Shown here piece by piece: positions 1-10,191 of a stretch of DNA of 64,000 nt. Numbering within the stretch: the first letter of the stretch is position 1; each line of letters opens with the position of its first letter. This DNA is from Datnioides undecimradiatus (lineage: Eukaryota > Chordata > Actinopteri > Lobotiformes > Datnioididae): contig WARS01000011.1 in assembly GCA_008933995.1 (NCBI GenBank), forward strand, positions 18,249,516 to 18,313,515, given 5' to 3'. Under the pieces are notes generated by a model that was given only the letters and a program-made list of their open reading frames with translations, had not been told where the DNA came from and ran no database searches. The position numbers and the translations under genes were made by a program.

Positions 1-2919
1 GCATTGTGTAAACTGGCGGTGAATAAGGTCTCAGGAATGCGATACGTATGCAACAATGCAAGAGGCTGGTTAATGGTTATGGAGACCCTTGGAGACGCAT
101 GAGAAAGAGCAAATACCTGAGCTATGTGCAGCCCAAACAAATCCAGCACGCCTCTGGCAATCAAAGACAATGAGCATGACAACTTTGACCTCAGAGTTTC
201 CAGCTACCACCTCCTCAGGAAACCTCAGAAAGACGGCTGCTGCACAGGTGTGGAAACAGAAGGGGGGACACAGTAAAGGCCACACCTGTACAATATGTAT
301 AATGCAATCCAGTACAACAACTGTGCAACACATGTTTATCTCAATAAATATTGGATATTATAACCTGTAAACTGTCAGAAACTGCAGCTGTTTAGCAAAA
401 TAATAAGTATAATAAGTAAAATGTTCTCTATTTTCATTTTGTACTTAATACAATAATGCACTGTACTTTAGTTTACGACATTCATTTAACAGCCAAAACT
501 TTATGTTTTCTTAATTATAGTGAATTGTTGTAGATTAAACTACAGAAAAACATTAAGTCTTTAAGTTTTAGCATCGCCTTGACCAAAATGCAATGGGAAA
601 AAAAAGACCTAAACTCTTCAACCACCACTGCAAAAAAGCCAAAAAGTGAAGAACCACACTGAAATATATCAGTGGAAGTGTGGATGTAGAAAGGAAAGTT
701 AAAAAACTACTAAACGTCTTTAAAAACCCAGTGAAATGCAGATTATAAACAAATACTGGCCTAAACATGTGACCAACATGTCACATCTGAACATAACCTG
801 CAGGTGAATAAACACGCTCTCTACAGACAATTGGGTATTTCAGAGAGGGTGACCCAAGCCCCTCAGCTGTGCAGGAAGAGGGCACAGCGAGGCAGGGAAA
901 CACCTGTATTTGTCCTGGGCCGCAATCACCAGCGCTCAGACGACATCCTGCCAGCGCAGTTCAATGGGCGGAGGGAGGAAGGGGAAAAATGGATTCCACA
1001 CCGGTCGATACGGTCTGTTTTCAGCTCTAATGTGGAGAACCTGTTTCCAAATCTGTGACTGTGGCTGCATGATGCATGGTTATCCACTTAATGCCAAGCA
1101 GTGTAAGACACTGGATGGCTAATATTAGGCTAATGTCTGTGTTGTGGCGTGTTGGAGAGACAAAACGTCAATGGGAAGAGCAAGAAACGTTTTATCATTA
1201 ATTAACATTTACATTTCAACATTTCATTAATTCACGGCCTTCATGACATCAGTCAGCAGGATAACTCGCTTACCGATGTGGCTAATTTGGAAATTACAAG
1301 TGCAGCTACGCTAACAACATAATTGCTAGTTTTAGATTTCTTGAAGTGGTTCCAGGAACGTTTGGCTTCATATCACGGCCTACCTGTTGACTTTTCACAC
1401 TGGCTACTACAACGTAATGGTTTTGATTTCACTAGGCAACACGTCGGCTTTACAACAGCAAGTGAAGAAAAGCGCGGACACCACCATCACCTGTGTCATA
1501 ACTACAAGCTTTCTATTGACTGACTCTTCCTAAATTGAAGTTTAAGCCTAGGTGTCGGTATGGCAGAACACAACACCTACCTGCAGCAGGCTGAAACACA
1601 AGAAAACACACTGAGAATACTTTTCTCAAAGTCTCAGCCCCTCCTCAGAGACCCGATGAGCCACATTTTTGCGAATTAAAAGTAAAACAATTGGAAAGAA
1701 TGGTTTTTAATCAAATAATCAAAGCGAAACCTTCCACCTTCAAAACCTCAACATCTGTAAAATTACAAAAACATCACTGTGACGTTACCAGTTCATTCAG
1801 GTGAGACTGGTGGTATTGACCTCTGAGAGAACCAAAACCCCTCACCCTCAAGTCGAATCCATGCCAGGACAAAACACAAACGCTGCACGCACTATTGGGC
1901 TGATTGCATCGCAGCTAATGCGTCCATGAGGGCTGTCACTTTGGGCGCCATTTGATATTCATAGCTTGGGATTAAGCTGTAGCTCCAGATGCAACAGATG
2001 AGGTCGCCCTCATAGGTCACACCTTTGATAAACGACAAACCCGACACTGATATTGTGATAAACCCCCTAATTGGAAATGTGCCAGCAGGATTAAGACGTG
2101 TGATGATTAATAAAAGTGTTTAAACACAAAGTGAGGATGGATGTTGCGCAGTGCATAACGCAGGACCGGTTGGACCTCAACACTTCACGCTCGAGTGAAC
2201 CAAAGAAACCTGAGCAGACCCGTTTGACCGCAGTTTGAACTCGCTGAAAAGCTGAGATGCCCGGCGAGACACCAGACCTGTGGGCGGAAACCACATTTAA
2301 CTCTTATGCATTTTCTGCGTGGGCCGATTACGTTGCAGCTCCACCGCGGTGGCATGACGCTCGCCCATTGTAATACTCATAATGACAACCTTGTAGACAT
2401 TAACAACTCCCTCCGTGTCATAAATTTGCAAGCTACAAGTTACCACAGGGGACTGCATGCTGGTGGTTTGGACAAGTCACGACAAATGACAGAATTATAG
2501 CTCTCCGGTGTCTCAGCGTGTCTTCTGAGATCAATAGTGATACGACAAGGTGATGCAGATGTTTCCAGCAGAAACAAAGCGGTGATAGCTTATCAGCAGA
2601 TATATCCTGTAGCCACTGCTGTCAACAGGCTCTGATTTTCTTGCCATGGAATGAAAAATCAGCTGAGGTGGTGACGAAATTACAGTTTTGCTCTTACGGC
2701 TGAGAAACATGAGCGAGAACCTGATATAAACATAAATCATTCCTGATCTCTGACGCAATTAAATACATAAAACATATTTCCTTATTTACCGGCAGCGTTA
2801 GCCATAAAGCTAATCTTCATGTTAGACATGTTAGGACATCCTATTCTCATGTTTTCTGTTGCCAACCCAATAAAAAGAAAGCAATCTGGGAATTTGTTTG
2901 TACAAATTAAATAAGAACA

Positions 2920-3165
2920 AGAGTCTACAGCCCTGCCGCTAGCATACTAGCATGCTAGCAAGCTGATGTTTAGCAGGATAACGTTTACCATTTTCAACAT
3001 CTTAGTTTAGAACGAATGTTAGCATGCTTATATTTGCTAATTAGCCATAAGTGGCTATGTGGATGTGGATGGGAATGTAATTTGTCATTAAAATTCACAT
3101 TTCGACCTAATGATATGATTCTATAACAAGCTGCCACCAAAGTTAGTTTTGATTAGACAAGTAAG
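2920..3165. repeat. Degenerate teleost interspersed repeat (GCTAGCATGCTAGC / TTTGCTAATTAGC type)
   Basis: The run of overlapping TAGCATGCTAGC palindromes near 2941-2960 is followed by an AAGCTGATGTTTAGCAGGAT block, a TTAGCATGCT...TTTGCTAATTAGC block near 3020-3050, and an AATGATATGATTCTA...CACCAAAGTTAG tail. From memory, this order of blocks matches a very common non-coding repeat of percomorph genomes, probably a non-autonomous DNA element. The copy is diverged and I cannot fix its ends or family name. Confidence 0.55.
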
Positions 3166-4849
3166 TGTAAAATCCGGTCTCCCAGTTGAAAACCTTGTGT
3201 TTGACCCATTCATCTAACATGACCTCGACTTTAAATGCTCTTTGTTGCTGCTTATGTTAAGTCACCCAGTTTCACAATGGCTGGGGCTAAGATGTTCACT
3301 GAGCTCGCTGAAATGTGCGCCGCTACGCCCTGCAAAATGCCTGATGGCGGTGATAGAGGAGGAAGAGTCGGGGGAGCACAGAATAGTTTTATGGCAGCCA
3401 TCCAGTGGTTGTTGGTCTAAAACAATGGGAGAACCGATCGTTTGCGGTTGCCATCCACAGAGAAACACGGCTAATGCAGCAAATATGTTGCCTTTGTTAC
3501 TCTAAACTCTCCAGAAACTGAATGATGTTTAAAGTAATGTTTTGCTTTTTGGTGTTTGTCTGATCTTAACCCTCAGTATAAGGAAACCCGAGCATCTGCT
3601 GTGGGGCATGACACCTCGCATTACAGACACATGACATTTGTATTGTTTCCCATATAGTAAATGTTAATGGCATCAGGCCATAAAGTACAGGAAATGCTAA
3701 AGCAAATGGTTTATCCAATTAAAGCAGCTCTGTTTTCAGACCGACACGCGGGTCTGGGAAAGTAATCCCCTGTCCTGTCTGTCAAAGAGTGTGTTTTACT
3801 ACAAAAACCTTTCTTACTAAACACACATTTGTTCTATATACATCTGCGCCTGGTTTGTATAATAGAGGAAAGGCACACAGAGCGCAGTGGAGCAGATGCT
3901 CAGTGCTGGACAGGAGATGTTTCCTCTCGCTCTTATCTAACAGAGGATGAGGGGCTGGAGAGGAAATAACATCACTTTTCTATCTGGATATGTTGATCTC
4001 TGGGATGACTCCCGCTCGGATAGTTATCTGTGAGCAGAGACACAACACACCCCTTCCTTTCCTCTGTGAAACCACCCACCCTTCTTATTTTTCCCTCCCA
4101 CCCCACAGCAGGGTCGGTGAATCACCAAATAAGCTTTCGCTCAGTGAAAATAAATGACTTATTCTCTTTCAACGCAACTGAATGATTTCATTGTTTGGTT
4201 GACACAAATCGGCAACGCAGCGAACACTTTCAGCGGCTAATGGGTCCCACGCACGATGCTGTCATGCTGTAATTGTGCTTAAGTGTGTGAGATGAAGAGG
4301 ACGTGGTCACTGCATTGTCACCGGCTGGCAACCATTACAACCCAGTCTTGCTCGCCACACATGGATGAATGGTCAGGAGCCCTTTGTTGTCAGGTTTTAT
4401 AACGCAGTGACTACCCCTTTAGCCCCAGTTTTCAATGATCAGGTCAGGTGGGGGAGGATAGAAGCAAAAATCTGCGTATGGAGGGGGACGAGGTGGATGG
4501 ATGGATGGACCATGGAAACAGGTGACTTACACCCAGGAGACGACTGAAACCGAAAAGTCGAGGTTGACTCATTATACGTCCTGTTGCTGCAGCACATTTG
4601 CATGGTGTCCACACGCATTTGCAGGTCCCCCACACATTTGCCTGTTTGCACATTTAGCTTAAACAGTTTTGCAACAATAATGGCCCCGCAAAGAGTTCAC
4701 TTACACAATGCAGCGACCACTTAAATACAAGTCAGCTCTAAACTGACAAATCAGAGTTAACTTAGACTGAGTTAACTTGTTACATGTCATTGACTTAAGC
4801 TACAGATCTGAGTTAACTTGCGAAACATTTGACTGTATTATTTAACTTG

Positions 4850-5560
4850 TGTTCTATGTCAAGATTTTGACATTTTTTGCAAAAAATCTCTAAAGTCCAG
4901 CCTCTGAGGAGGGTCTGCAGTCTCCCACTCTCTACCTTCATTATCTATGCAGAGCTCTGAGTGGGCGGGGAGGCTATGATAATGAGGCGCTGCGCTGATT
5001 GGCTGCCTGAATGATGTATGGAGGGGGAGGGTGCAGAGCGGTGCAGGACCGGTATCCAACATGGCTGCCGCTCCCGACGAACAGCCCGCGGCTGTACGCT
5101 ATAGCTACGACCCAGAGTCTGACGGCGAGCAGCGGAGGAGATGGTTGGAAAGAGTAAAAGAATCAAACGCAGCCACGGTCTCCTCTGGTCTTCTGGGGCT
5201 GGGACAGAATATCGGCATTTGTGTTGGTGTTTACAACCAACAACAGAGCAGTCTGCATGTCCGGCTCTGACCCACGACATCGCCACACACCGCTAGCTTA
5301 CCGCCGGAAACAGAGAGCTTCACCTAGCGGGATGAACGCCCCCTCTCAGCGGTTTCACTCAGAGGAGGACGGCCTCTGTAAATCACTCCTGTGGTTACGT
5401 AACGACAGGAGCTGGATCTGAACGGCCTGTAGGAGCCCCATGTTACCAGAGGGTGGGCTGCAGAGACGATGCAGGACCTGTCTGCCTTCCTCACTCTCTG
5501 AGCTGGTTCAGCTGAGGGGGGACTAGTTTAAATATGTATAGGCATGATATGTCCCCTTTA
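4850..5560. repeat. Teleost non-autonomous element ending in CATGATATGTCCCCTTTAA
   Basis: The right edge carries GCATGATATGTCCCCTTTAA (about 5540-5560), a terminal block recalled from thousands of short elements in fish genomes. The left edge starts near a TTTTTTGCAAAAAA palindrome at 4872-4886. The interior is GC-richer than the flanks and has promoter-like content: GGGCGGGG near 4954, and an inverted CCAAT (GATTGGCT) near 4997. These are followed by an ATG-initiated open frame (separate entry). The boundaries and the superfamily are inferred. A DNA-transposon relative is the best guess. Confidence 0.5.
5061..5270 (+). pseudogene. Short ORF inside the 4.85-5.56 kb repeat, element-derived, function unknown
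   Basis: An ATG at 5061 (context AACATGG) opens a 69-residue frame beginning MAAAPDEQPAAVRYSYDPES, followed by an acidic-to-basic stretch (DGEQRRRWLERVKES). The YSYDPESD motif faintly recalls the PYxFEPESD start of P2X7-like proteins associated with Kolobok-type elements in fish, but this is an impression from memory, not an alignment. The frame lies wholly inside a dispersed repeat, so it is more likely an element relic than a host exon. No neighbouring splice partner could be recognised. Confidence 0.25.
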
Positions 5561-5757
5561 AACTAATGTACCTGTGTTAACCTTAGCTTATGTCCGTGAG
5601 CTACATTTGGACACACGTGGGTGTCTTTAAACTCAAACCACGATCTTTCTCCAACCATAAACAACAGTTTAGTTGCCAAAACTTTACCAAACCGTGATTG
5701 TTTCCATCTACGTTGATGGATTTATGTGAAAGTCTACTGGACTACCATGGCTGGTTT

Positions 5758-5775
5758 AAAAAAAAAAAAAAAAAA
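5758..5775. repeat. Poly-A run
   Basis: Uninterrupted adenines in AT-rich intronic DNA; a second similar run is at 6186-6202. Neither has visible target-site duplications, so a retroposed tail is not demonstrated. Confidence 0.9.
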
Positions 5776-7583
5776 TATGCTAAAGGGAAACACGGCATGT
5801 TAAAGTGTCCATATGTGACAGAACAGGAAGGAGAACACGCAAACCATTACATTTCAAACCCTTTGAGGCCTCCATGTGTTGTTCCACTACAGCTTGACAC
5901 GCACGACTCCCCCTTTTTCTGGTGGTATAAACGATATTAAAACATCTGCCGTCAGCTGTAATTACGGCAGCATTCACGCTTCATCCTGGACGCTTGTGAG
6001 AGTTTTGATGCTTCGGCTGACGGCAGCTCCACATCTGCTTCATCTCGTCATTCTTAAGCAAACATCCAGCTCAATGTTTCAGCGCGAGTAAAAGCGAGTC
6101 CCTGAAATCAGGCGTTTGACATATCAACAGATCTAGGCACTTGAGGTAATTATAGGTGCCGCGATGGTAATTACTACATAACATGAAAAAAAAAAAAAAA
6201 AAGACATCCACTGGAGACAGCCTCAGTCAGACTGTTTGAAGTCATCAGAGATAATTCATCTCAGCTCTGTGTGTGATGTGAAAATACACCCATTTTGCTG
6301 CTGGTGCCACTGTCAAAGAGTTCTTACAGTAATTTAGTATGAAAGCCTCTTATTTCTGAACTTAATCCAAACCCTTTCCGCTAAGTTTGGTGGTAAATTA
6401 GAGTCTTAATGAGGAAAGCTAATGAAAATAGTTCTTTTTACCCACAATTAAAGCCTTTCTGATCCTGGTCTTGGCAACCTGAATCCTGTCTGCACCCTGC
6501 GAGGGATCGGATCATGACCTACATACACCCGAGGAAAAACACTGTTTACCAACTGTGCACAACAAAAGTCTGCAGTCAACTATCCAAATAGAATTTCTGC
6601 ACCAATAACGGAGGACAGCTCGTGGCTCGGTAAATCTAATTTTCCCACCTTTTCAAGGCTGAGGCCGGATCTCAGCTGGAGCAAGGGGCACATCAAAAGG
6701 CCGAGCAAAGCCACTCGAGGAAATTGCCGAAGCAAATTATACGAGTGTTGATGACAGGATCTCTCTCAGCCGGGAGTGAGGACGACTCTGGTGTCCCAGA
6801 TGAAAAGCGTATTAAAGAAAAATAACATATTTTCGGTAATTACAGAGCGGGAGAAGGTAAAATCCCTTATGAGCTGATGTGCAGTGCAGTCTACTGTGAC
6901 AGGAATGTGAGAGCCAGCGTCTGAGGGCATGTTTTAGATGAACTTTCCATAATAACTCACACCTGACGGCAGGAGCACACGTCTTACACCAGTCGACAAT
7001 ATAGATAAAAACAGTTTAAAAACAGATTAAAGGCTGCACCCCCCTCCCTCCCTCTACACGCACGCACACTGTGCACGCAAGCAACACTGCTTCGAATCTG
7101 CACAAATACACCTCTTCATCAATAATAATCCCACATACTGCTGCTTTTATGGCAACACGAATGCTTTAGGAGCCAAGGCTGGTTGATGTTGGTTAAAAAC
7201 GGTAATGTAAAGGTGTTAGATGGCTGCTAACAACACCTAAAACCCTATAAACTCATGTTCTTAGGACGTTTATGCTGTGACCCAGTGGTTCTAATGGTAG
7301 ATTATGGTGCATTTGTCTTACTGTATCACCTGTTGCTGTATGTTTACATTGACTGCATTACGACTGTAACTTTTAGTATGTTTTATAATATTCTTAATCA
7401 ATAATTGAGTAAAGAAACATAATTGTATTAATAGTTCAGTCAAATTTACTCTTCGAGCAGCTCACTCGTGAATCCGATGCGCAGCGCGTCGTGCGTAATC
7501 CTCCCTCCCGGAGCAGCTCGGGAGAAAAGAGAAAACACACTCAACAGGTTTCCCGTGGAGAAACTTCACTCTCATCAAATTAC

Positions 7584-7630
7584 CTGTTTTTCAGGCGAGC
7601 TTTCAGGAAGTTTTTCCCAAACGGTGCCAT
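7584..7630 (-). CDS. rassf9: rassf9 first coding exon (N-terminus of Ras association domain family member 9)
   Basis: On the minus strand an ATG at 7630 (purine at -3, G at +4) opens MAPFGKNFLKARLKN followed by a split AG|n codon and a canonical donor (AACAG|GTAATT). Human RASSF9 begins MAPFGRNLLKTRHKNR, and as I recall its first coding exon also ends near that arginine, so the match is specific. The exon gives 15 codons plus two bases. An in-frame ATG seven codons upstream (7651, poor context) would add MSLRSRV; an in-frame TAA lies just beyond it. RASSF9 (P-CIP1) is an N-terminal RASSF protein with an RA domain and coiled coil, linked to recycling endosomes and epithelial differentiation. 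Those domains are encoded by the next exon, left of the window. The neighbour nts is divergently transcribed 2.5 kb away, as in mammals. Confidence 0.9.
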
Positions 7631-8062
7631 GACTCTGGAGCGCAAGGACATAAACCAGCGATCCGAAATGCGTTACAGTCCCGGCATGGCAGGTCGACCG
7701 TCGGACACTTTGTGGAGCGTTTCTTAAAAAAGTTAAGGGGTGTCCCGAGTGCAACTCTGTCCGCCCCATCCGCAAAACGCGGAGGGAGGTGTTTCCCCGG
7801 GCTCCGCTGAGATTTCTCGGTGAAACTCTGCCCCCTTCCACCTGCACGAACAACGCGAGAAACCGCGGAGAAAGGAGTAACAGAGGAACAGTCAGCGCCT
7901 GGGTCACATCCGCAAAAAGACACGGCGTCCGTTAAACAGTTAAAAAGAAGCAGAATCAAACAGACATTAAGAAGGATATGGCTGGTTTAAAACTCACTGT
8001 AAATAGACGGCTCGCATGAGAATAGGTTATGTGCGCAGTTTCATTAGGAAAATTATGCACGT
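7631..8062 (-). promoter_or_regulatory. rassf9: Probable rassf9 5' UTR and promoter, CpG-rich
   Basis: About 7440-7950 is richer in G+C and CpG than its surroundings (for example GCGCAGCGCGTCGTGCG near 7480-7496 and CGCAAAACGCGG near 7771), fitting a promoter-associated island over the first exon. The minus strand has a TATAAA at 8097-8092 that could set a start near 8060, giving a leader of roughly 430 bases. That start is only a guess; an island promoter could have several. The open frames of about 110 residues that cross this leader are in other frames from the rassf9 start and look incidental. Confidence 0.45.
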
Positions 8063-9835
8063 TTTGGGCATAAACAGTGGCCGTTTGCACATTTATATTA
8101 AATATATAACAATATTTGTCTTAACATACATAACACAGTAATCTGCACACGCTTTTGTTTATCAGGCTGCTCCGTTTATTGCACTTTAATCATGTTTGCG
8201 CATTATAAATAGATCTGAGAGTGTCAGTGAGCTGCAGAACAGGACATGCAGGAGACAACCGAACCTCTTGGGGGTTTGCTAACTGGCTCTCCCTGCTGGA
8301 TTGAGATGACAAAGATGAAATTCAGACATGAGAGGAATGCAGCCTGCTTTAGCTCCATCACAACTGGGTTTTTTTTAGTTTTTAATGCTTGAAGTGCACA
8401 TGCTCCAGCCTGGATATTTACGGCGTCATCCTCTGCGGGGACCAATTAGCGCGAACATGAGTGACAAGTGAAATTCAGCCTGGTTTCAGACGAACTGACG
8501 GACACTGTGTGGTTTCAAATCAAATCAAAGTGGATTTTGTGTGACGAGTGCGCCACGTTGTACCACAGGACAACATCCGGTCCTGTTTATATTCCACGAC
8601 AGATTACTTTTATTTTGTTTGGAAATGAGCAGCAATTAGAGATGTTTGTAATTAGAGCAAATCACCGGCCAATTAGTTAATTACATCTGGCACTACTCGG
8701 CAGTCATTTCAGTCAAACAAGCAAATGACCAAATTATGTCCTGGCAAAGTTTCCAGCCAGCAGGGACGAGGCGAATATTTACTTTTACAGCATTTACAGG
8801 AGTCATTCTTATTCATATGGAGTCCAAACCATAAACAAAGGACAATGTACGTTATTCATCCCACTGTAAATTAACATCACACATCCCTAAAGGTGATCTA
8901 CAACTGATCCCTGTGGAACTCCAGAGTCAAGTCCAGTGTATTTACGTTGTTAGAGCATTAGTTTAATAAAGCCAGAACCCAAAAGCTTAATTTTATCTTC
9001 TACGTCACCGAATGCCTCGGACTTAAAGCCGAGACCGAAGGGAAAACTGTTTTACTTGTGTTTCGCTGAGGATCTGTTTGCATTTCCTGCAAACAAAATC
9101 CTCACCTGTGGTGCACGGAGCGCATCTGTTTGCTTGAAATATGAATATTCAGAGGCTCTTGGTTTTGAATTTAATGAATAAGAAATGAAAAAAAAAAAAC
9201 AAAACCAAAACTTAAAGGGAACAATGAAAGTTGTTTTCCCTGACAGCTGTTTCCAAAGTCGAGAATGAACCTGAAACATTTATCAGAAAACCAAACAGAC
9301 TCTGTGAGATTTAGGGCTCAAACAGTGCTTTAAAAGATAAAACTTAACTTTAAAATAAATATTGATTCATAAATATCAGATATACTTGGTTTGTAAGCCA
9401 AGATGACCACCTGTTGATTTGAAAACAGACGTAATTTGCAGATAAATTTAAAAAAAGAAAAAAGGATGGAGGTGGAGGAGCGCAGCTTCTCCAGACAGCA
9501 ACACAGAGACCGAATCTTTGTCGTGCATCCTCCCACCCTCACCCCTGCAGCCCTGTTCCTGGGAGCCAAGTGCAAAACAAACCTCAGGCTGCGTGTGTTC
9601 ACGAGGTGAAATAACCAAATCTCCCAAATCGTGACGCAAAACCCGCACGCCTCGTGATGCCAAAGTGACGTCTGGTGAAACGATGACGGGAGGGAAGGGA
9701 AAATATGAGGAAAGAGATGAGTGGATGGATGGATGGATGGATGATGGAGGGGGGGATGGATGTTAGTGGGTGGGAAGGTGGGGGAGGAGATGAGGAGAGG
9801 AGATGGTTGGGGAGGGGGGTGAGAGACAGATCCTC
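8063..9835. other. Spacer between divergent rassf9 and nts promoters
   Basis: No coding exon is recognised. It holds TAATTA/AATTAG-rich stretches around 8620-8690, a poly-A run at 9188-9200, a GGAT tetranucleotide run at 9722-9743 and a purine-rich block up to 9830 immediately before the nts promoter. Because the flanking genes are head to head, any enhancer here could serve either gene. The 182-residue open frame on the minus strand over 9330-9878 is largely the translated GGAT and purine-rich tract and has no protein-like features. Confidence 0.6.
9722..9743. repeat. (GGAT)n microsatellite
   Basis: Five tandem GGAT units followed by imperfect GGAT/GGAGG copies, about 110 bases upstream of the nts TATA box. 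Confidence 0.9.
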
Positions 9836-9859
9836 TGACATCACATTGGCTCTTATAAA
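9836..9859 (+). promoter_or_regulatory. nts: nts core promoter: CRE/AP-1-like site, CCAAT box, TATA box
   Basis: Three elements are packed into 24 bases: TGACATCA (9836-9843), an inverted CCAAT (ATTGG, 9845-9849) and TATAAA (9854-9859). Transcription would start near 9884, about 250 bases before the start codon. Mammalian NTS promoters are known to depend on a proximal CRE/AP-1-type element just upstream of the TATA box, so this arrangement suggests conserved cAMP/AP-1 control. The factor assignment is inferred from the sequence match alone. Confidence 0.7.
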
Positions 9860-10016
9860 CTGAGGGAATGGAGCCCACTGCACTTCACAACCAGCCGGAA
9901 AACTGAAACTGCACTAGAAGGGGAAGCGTGTTTGGAGCTGGAAGAGAAGAAGAAGAAGAGGAAGCAGCAGCATCAGCACCAGCTTCTTCAGCTGTTTGCG
10001 TCCGACCCTTAACCTT

Positions 10017-10025
10017 ATGGACTAG
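10017..10025 (+). promoter_or_regulatory. nts: Two-codon upstream ORF in the nts leader
   Basis: ATG GAC TAG lies about 105 bases upstream of the main start. It is the only ATG I can find between the predicted transcription start and the nts start codon. G at +4 but a pyrimidine at -3 makes its context moderate. Minimal uORFs of this kind can allow efficient reinitiation or dampen translation. Confidence 0.6.
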
Positions 10026-10081
10026 AATCCTCCTCTGGTGCATTCTTCAGCGTGGGAACCTTTTTTTATTTTTGCTTTGCC

Positions 10082-10110
10082 TTTTTTTTTTTTTTTTTTT
10101 GTGTGTGTGG
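10082..10110 (+). repeat. nts: Poly-T followed by GT run in the nts 5' UTR
   Basis: Nineteen thymines run directly into a short GT repeat, ending about 20 bases before the nts start codon. Unless an unrecognised leader intron removes it, the mRNA carries a long U tract right upstream of the AUG. Confidence 0.85.
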
Positions 10111-10130
10111 TTTTTGGCTTTCGCACCAAG

Positions 10131-10191
10131 ATGCAGGCACAGCTGGCGTGTATCCTCCTCCTCTGTTTCACGTGCGGCGGACTTTGCACAG
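10131..10191 (+). CDS. nts: nts coding exon 1 (signal peptide)
   Basis: Twenty codons plus one base, encoding the hydrophobic signal peptide. It ends ACAG|GTAAGC, a strong donor. The leftover G joins AC of exon 2 to give Asp21. Confidence 0.95.

Larger units (their letters stand above)
1..7583 (-). other. rassf9: rassf9 intron 1 (partial, runs off the left edge)
   Basis: This stretch lies downstream, on the minus strand, of the splice donor of the first rassf9 coding exon. The large second exon of RASSF9 (over 1.2 kb of open frame in vertebrates) has no counterpart here, because no minus-strand open frame is long enough. The intron therefore exceeds 7.5 kb and the rest of the gene is outside the window. 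Apart from two repeat copies and two poly-A runs (5758-5775 and 6186-6202), I see only AT-rich unique-looking sequence. The many short open frames show no recognisable protein similarity. Confidence 0.75.

Noticed and set aside
7575-7959. Minus-strand frames of 110 and 118 residues over the rassf9 5' region
   Set aside because: Both are in other frames from the MAPFG start and come from CpG-rich leader sequence.
9330-9878. Minus-strand frame of 182 residues
   Set aside because: Pro/Ser/His-rich translation of the GGAT microsatellite and purine tract upstream of nts; no conserved domain or start context.
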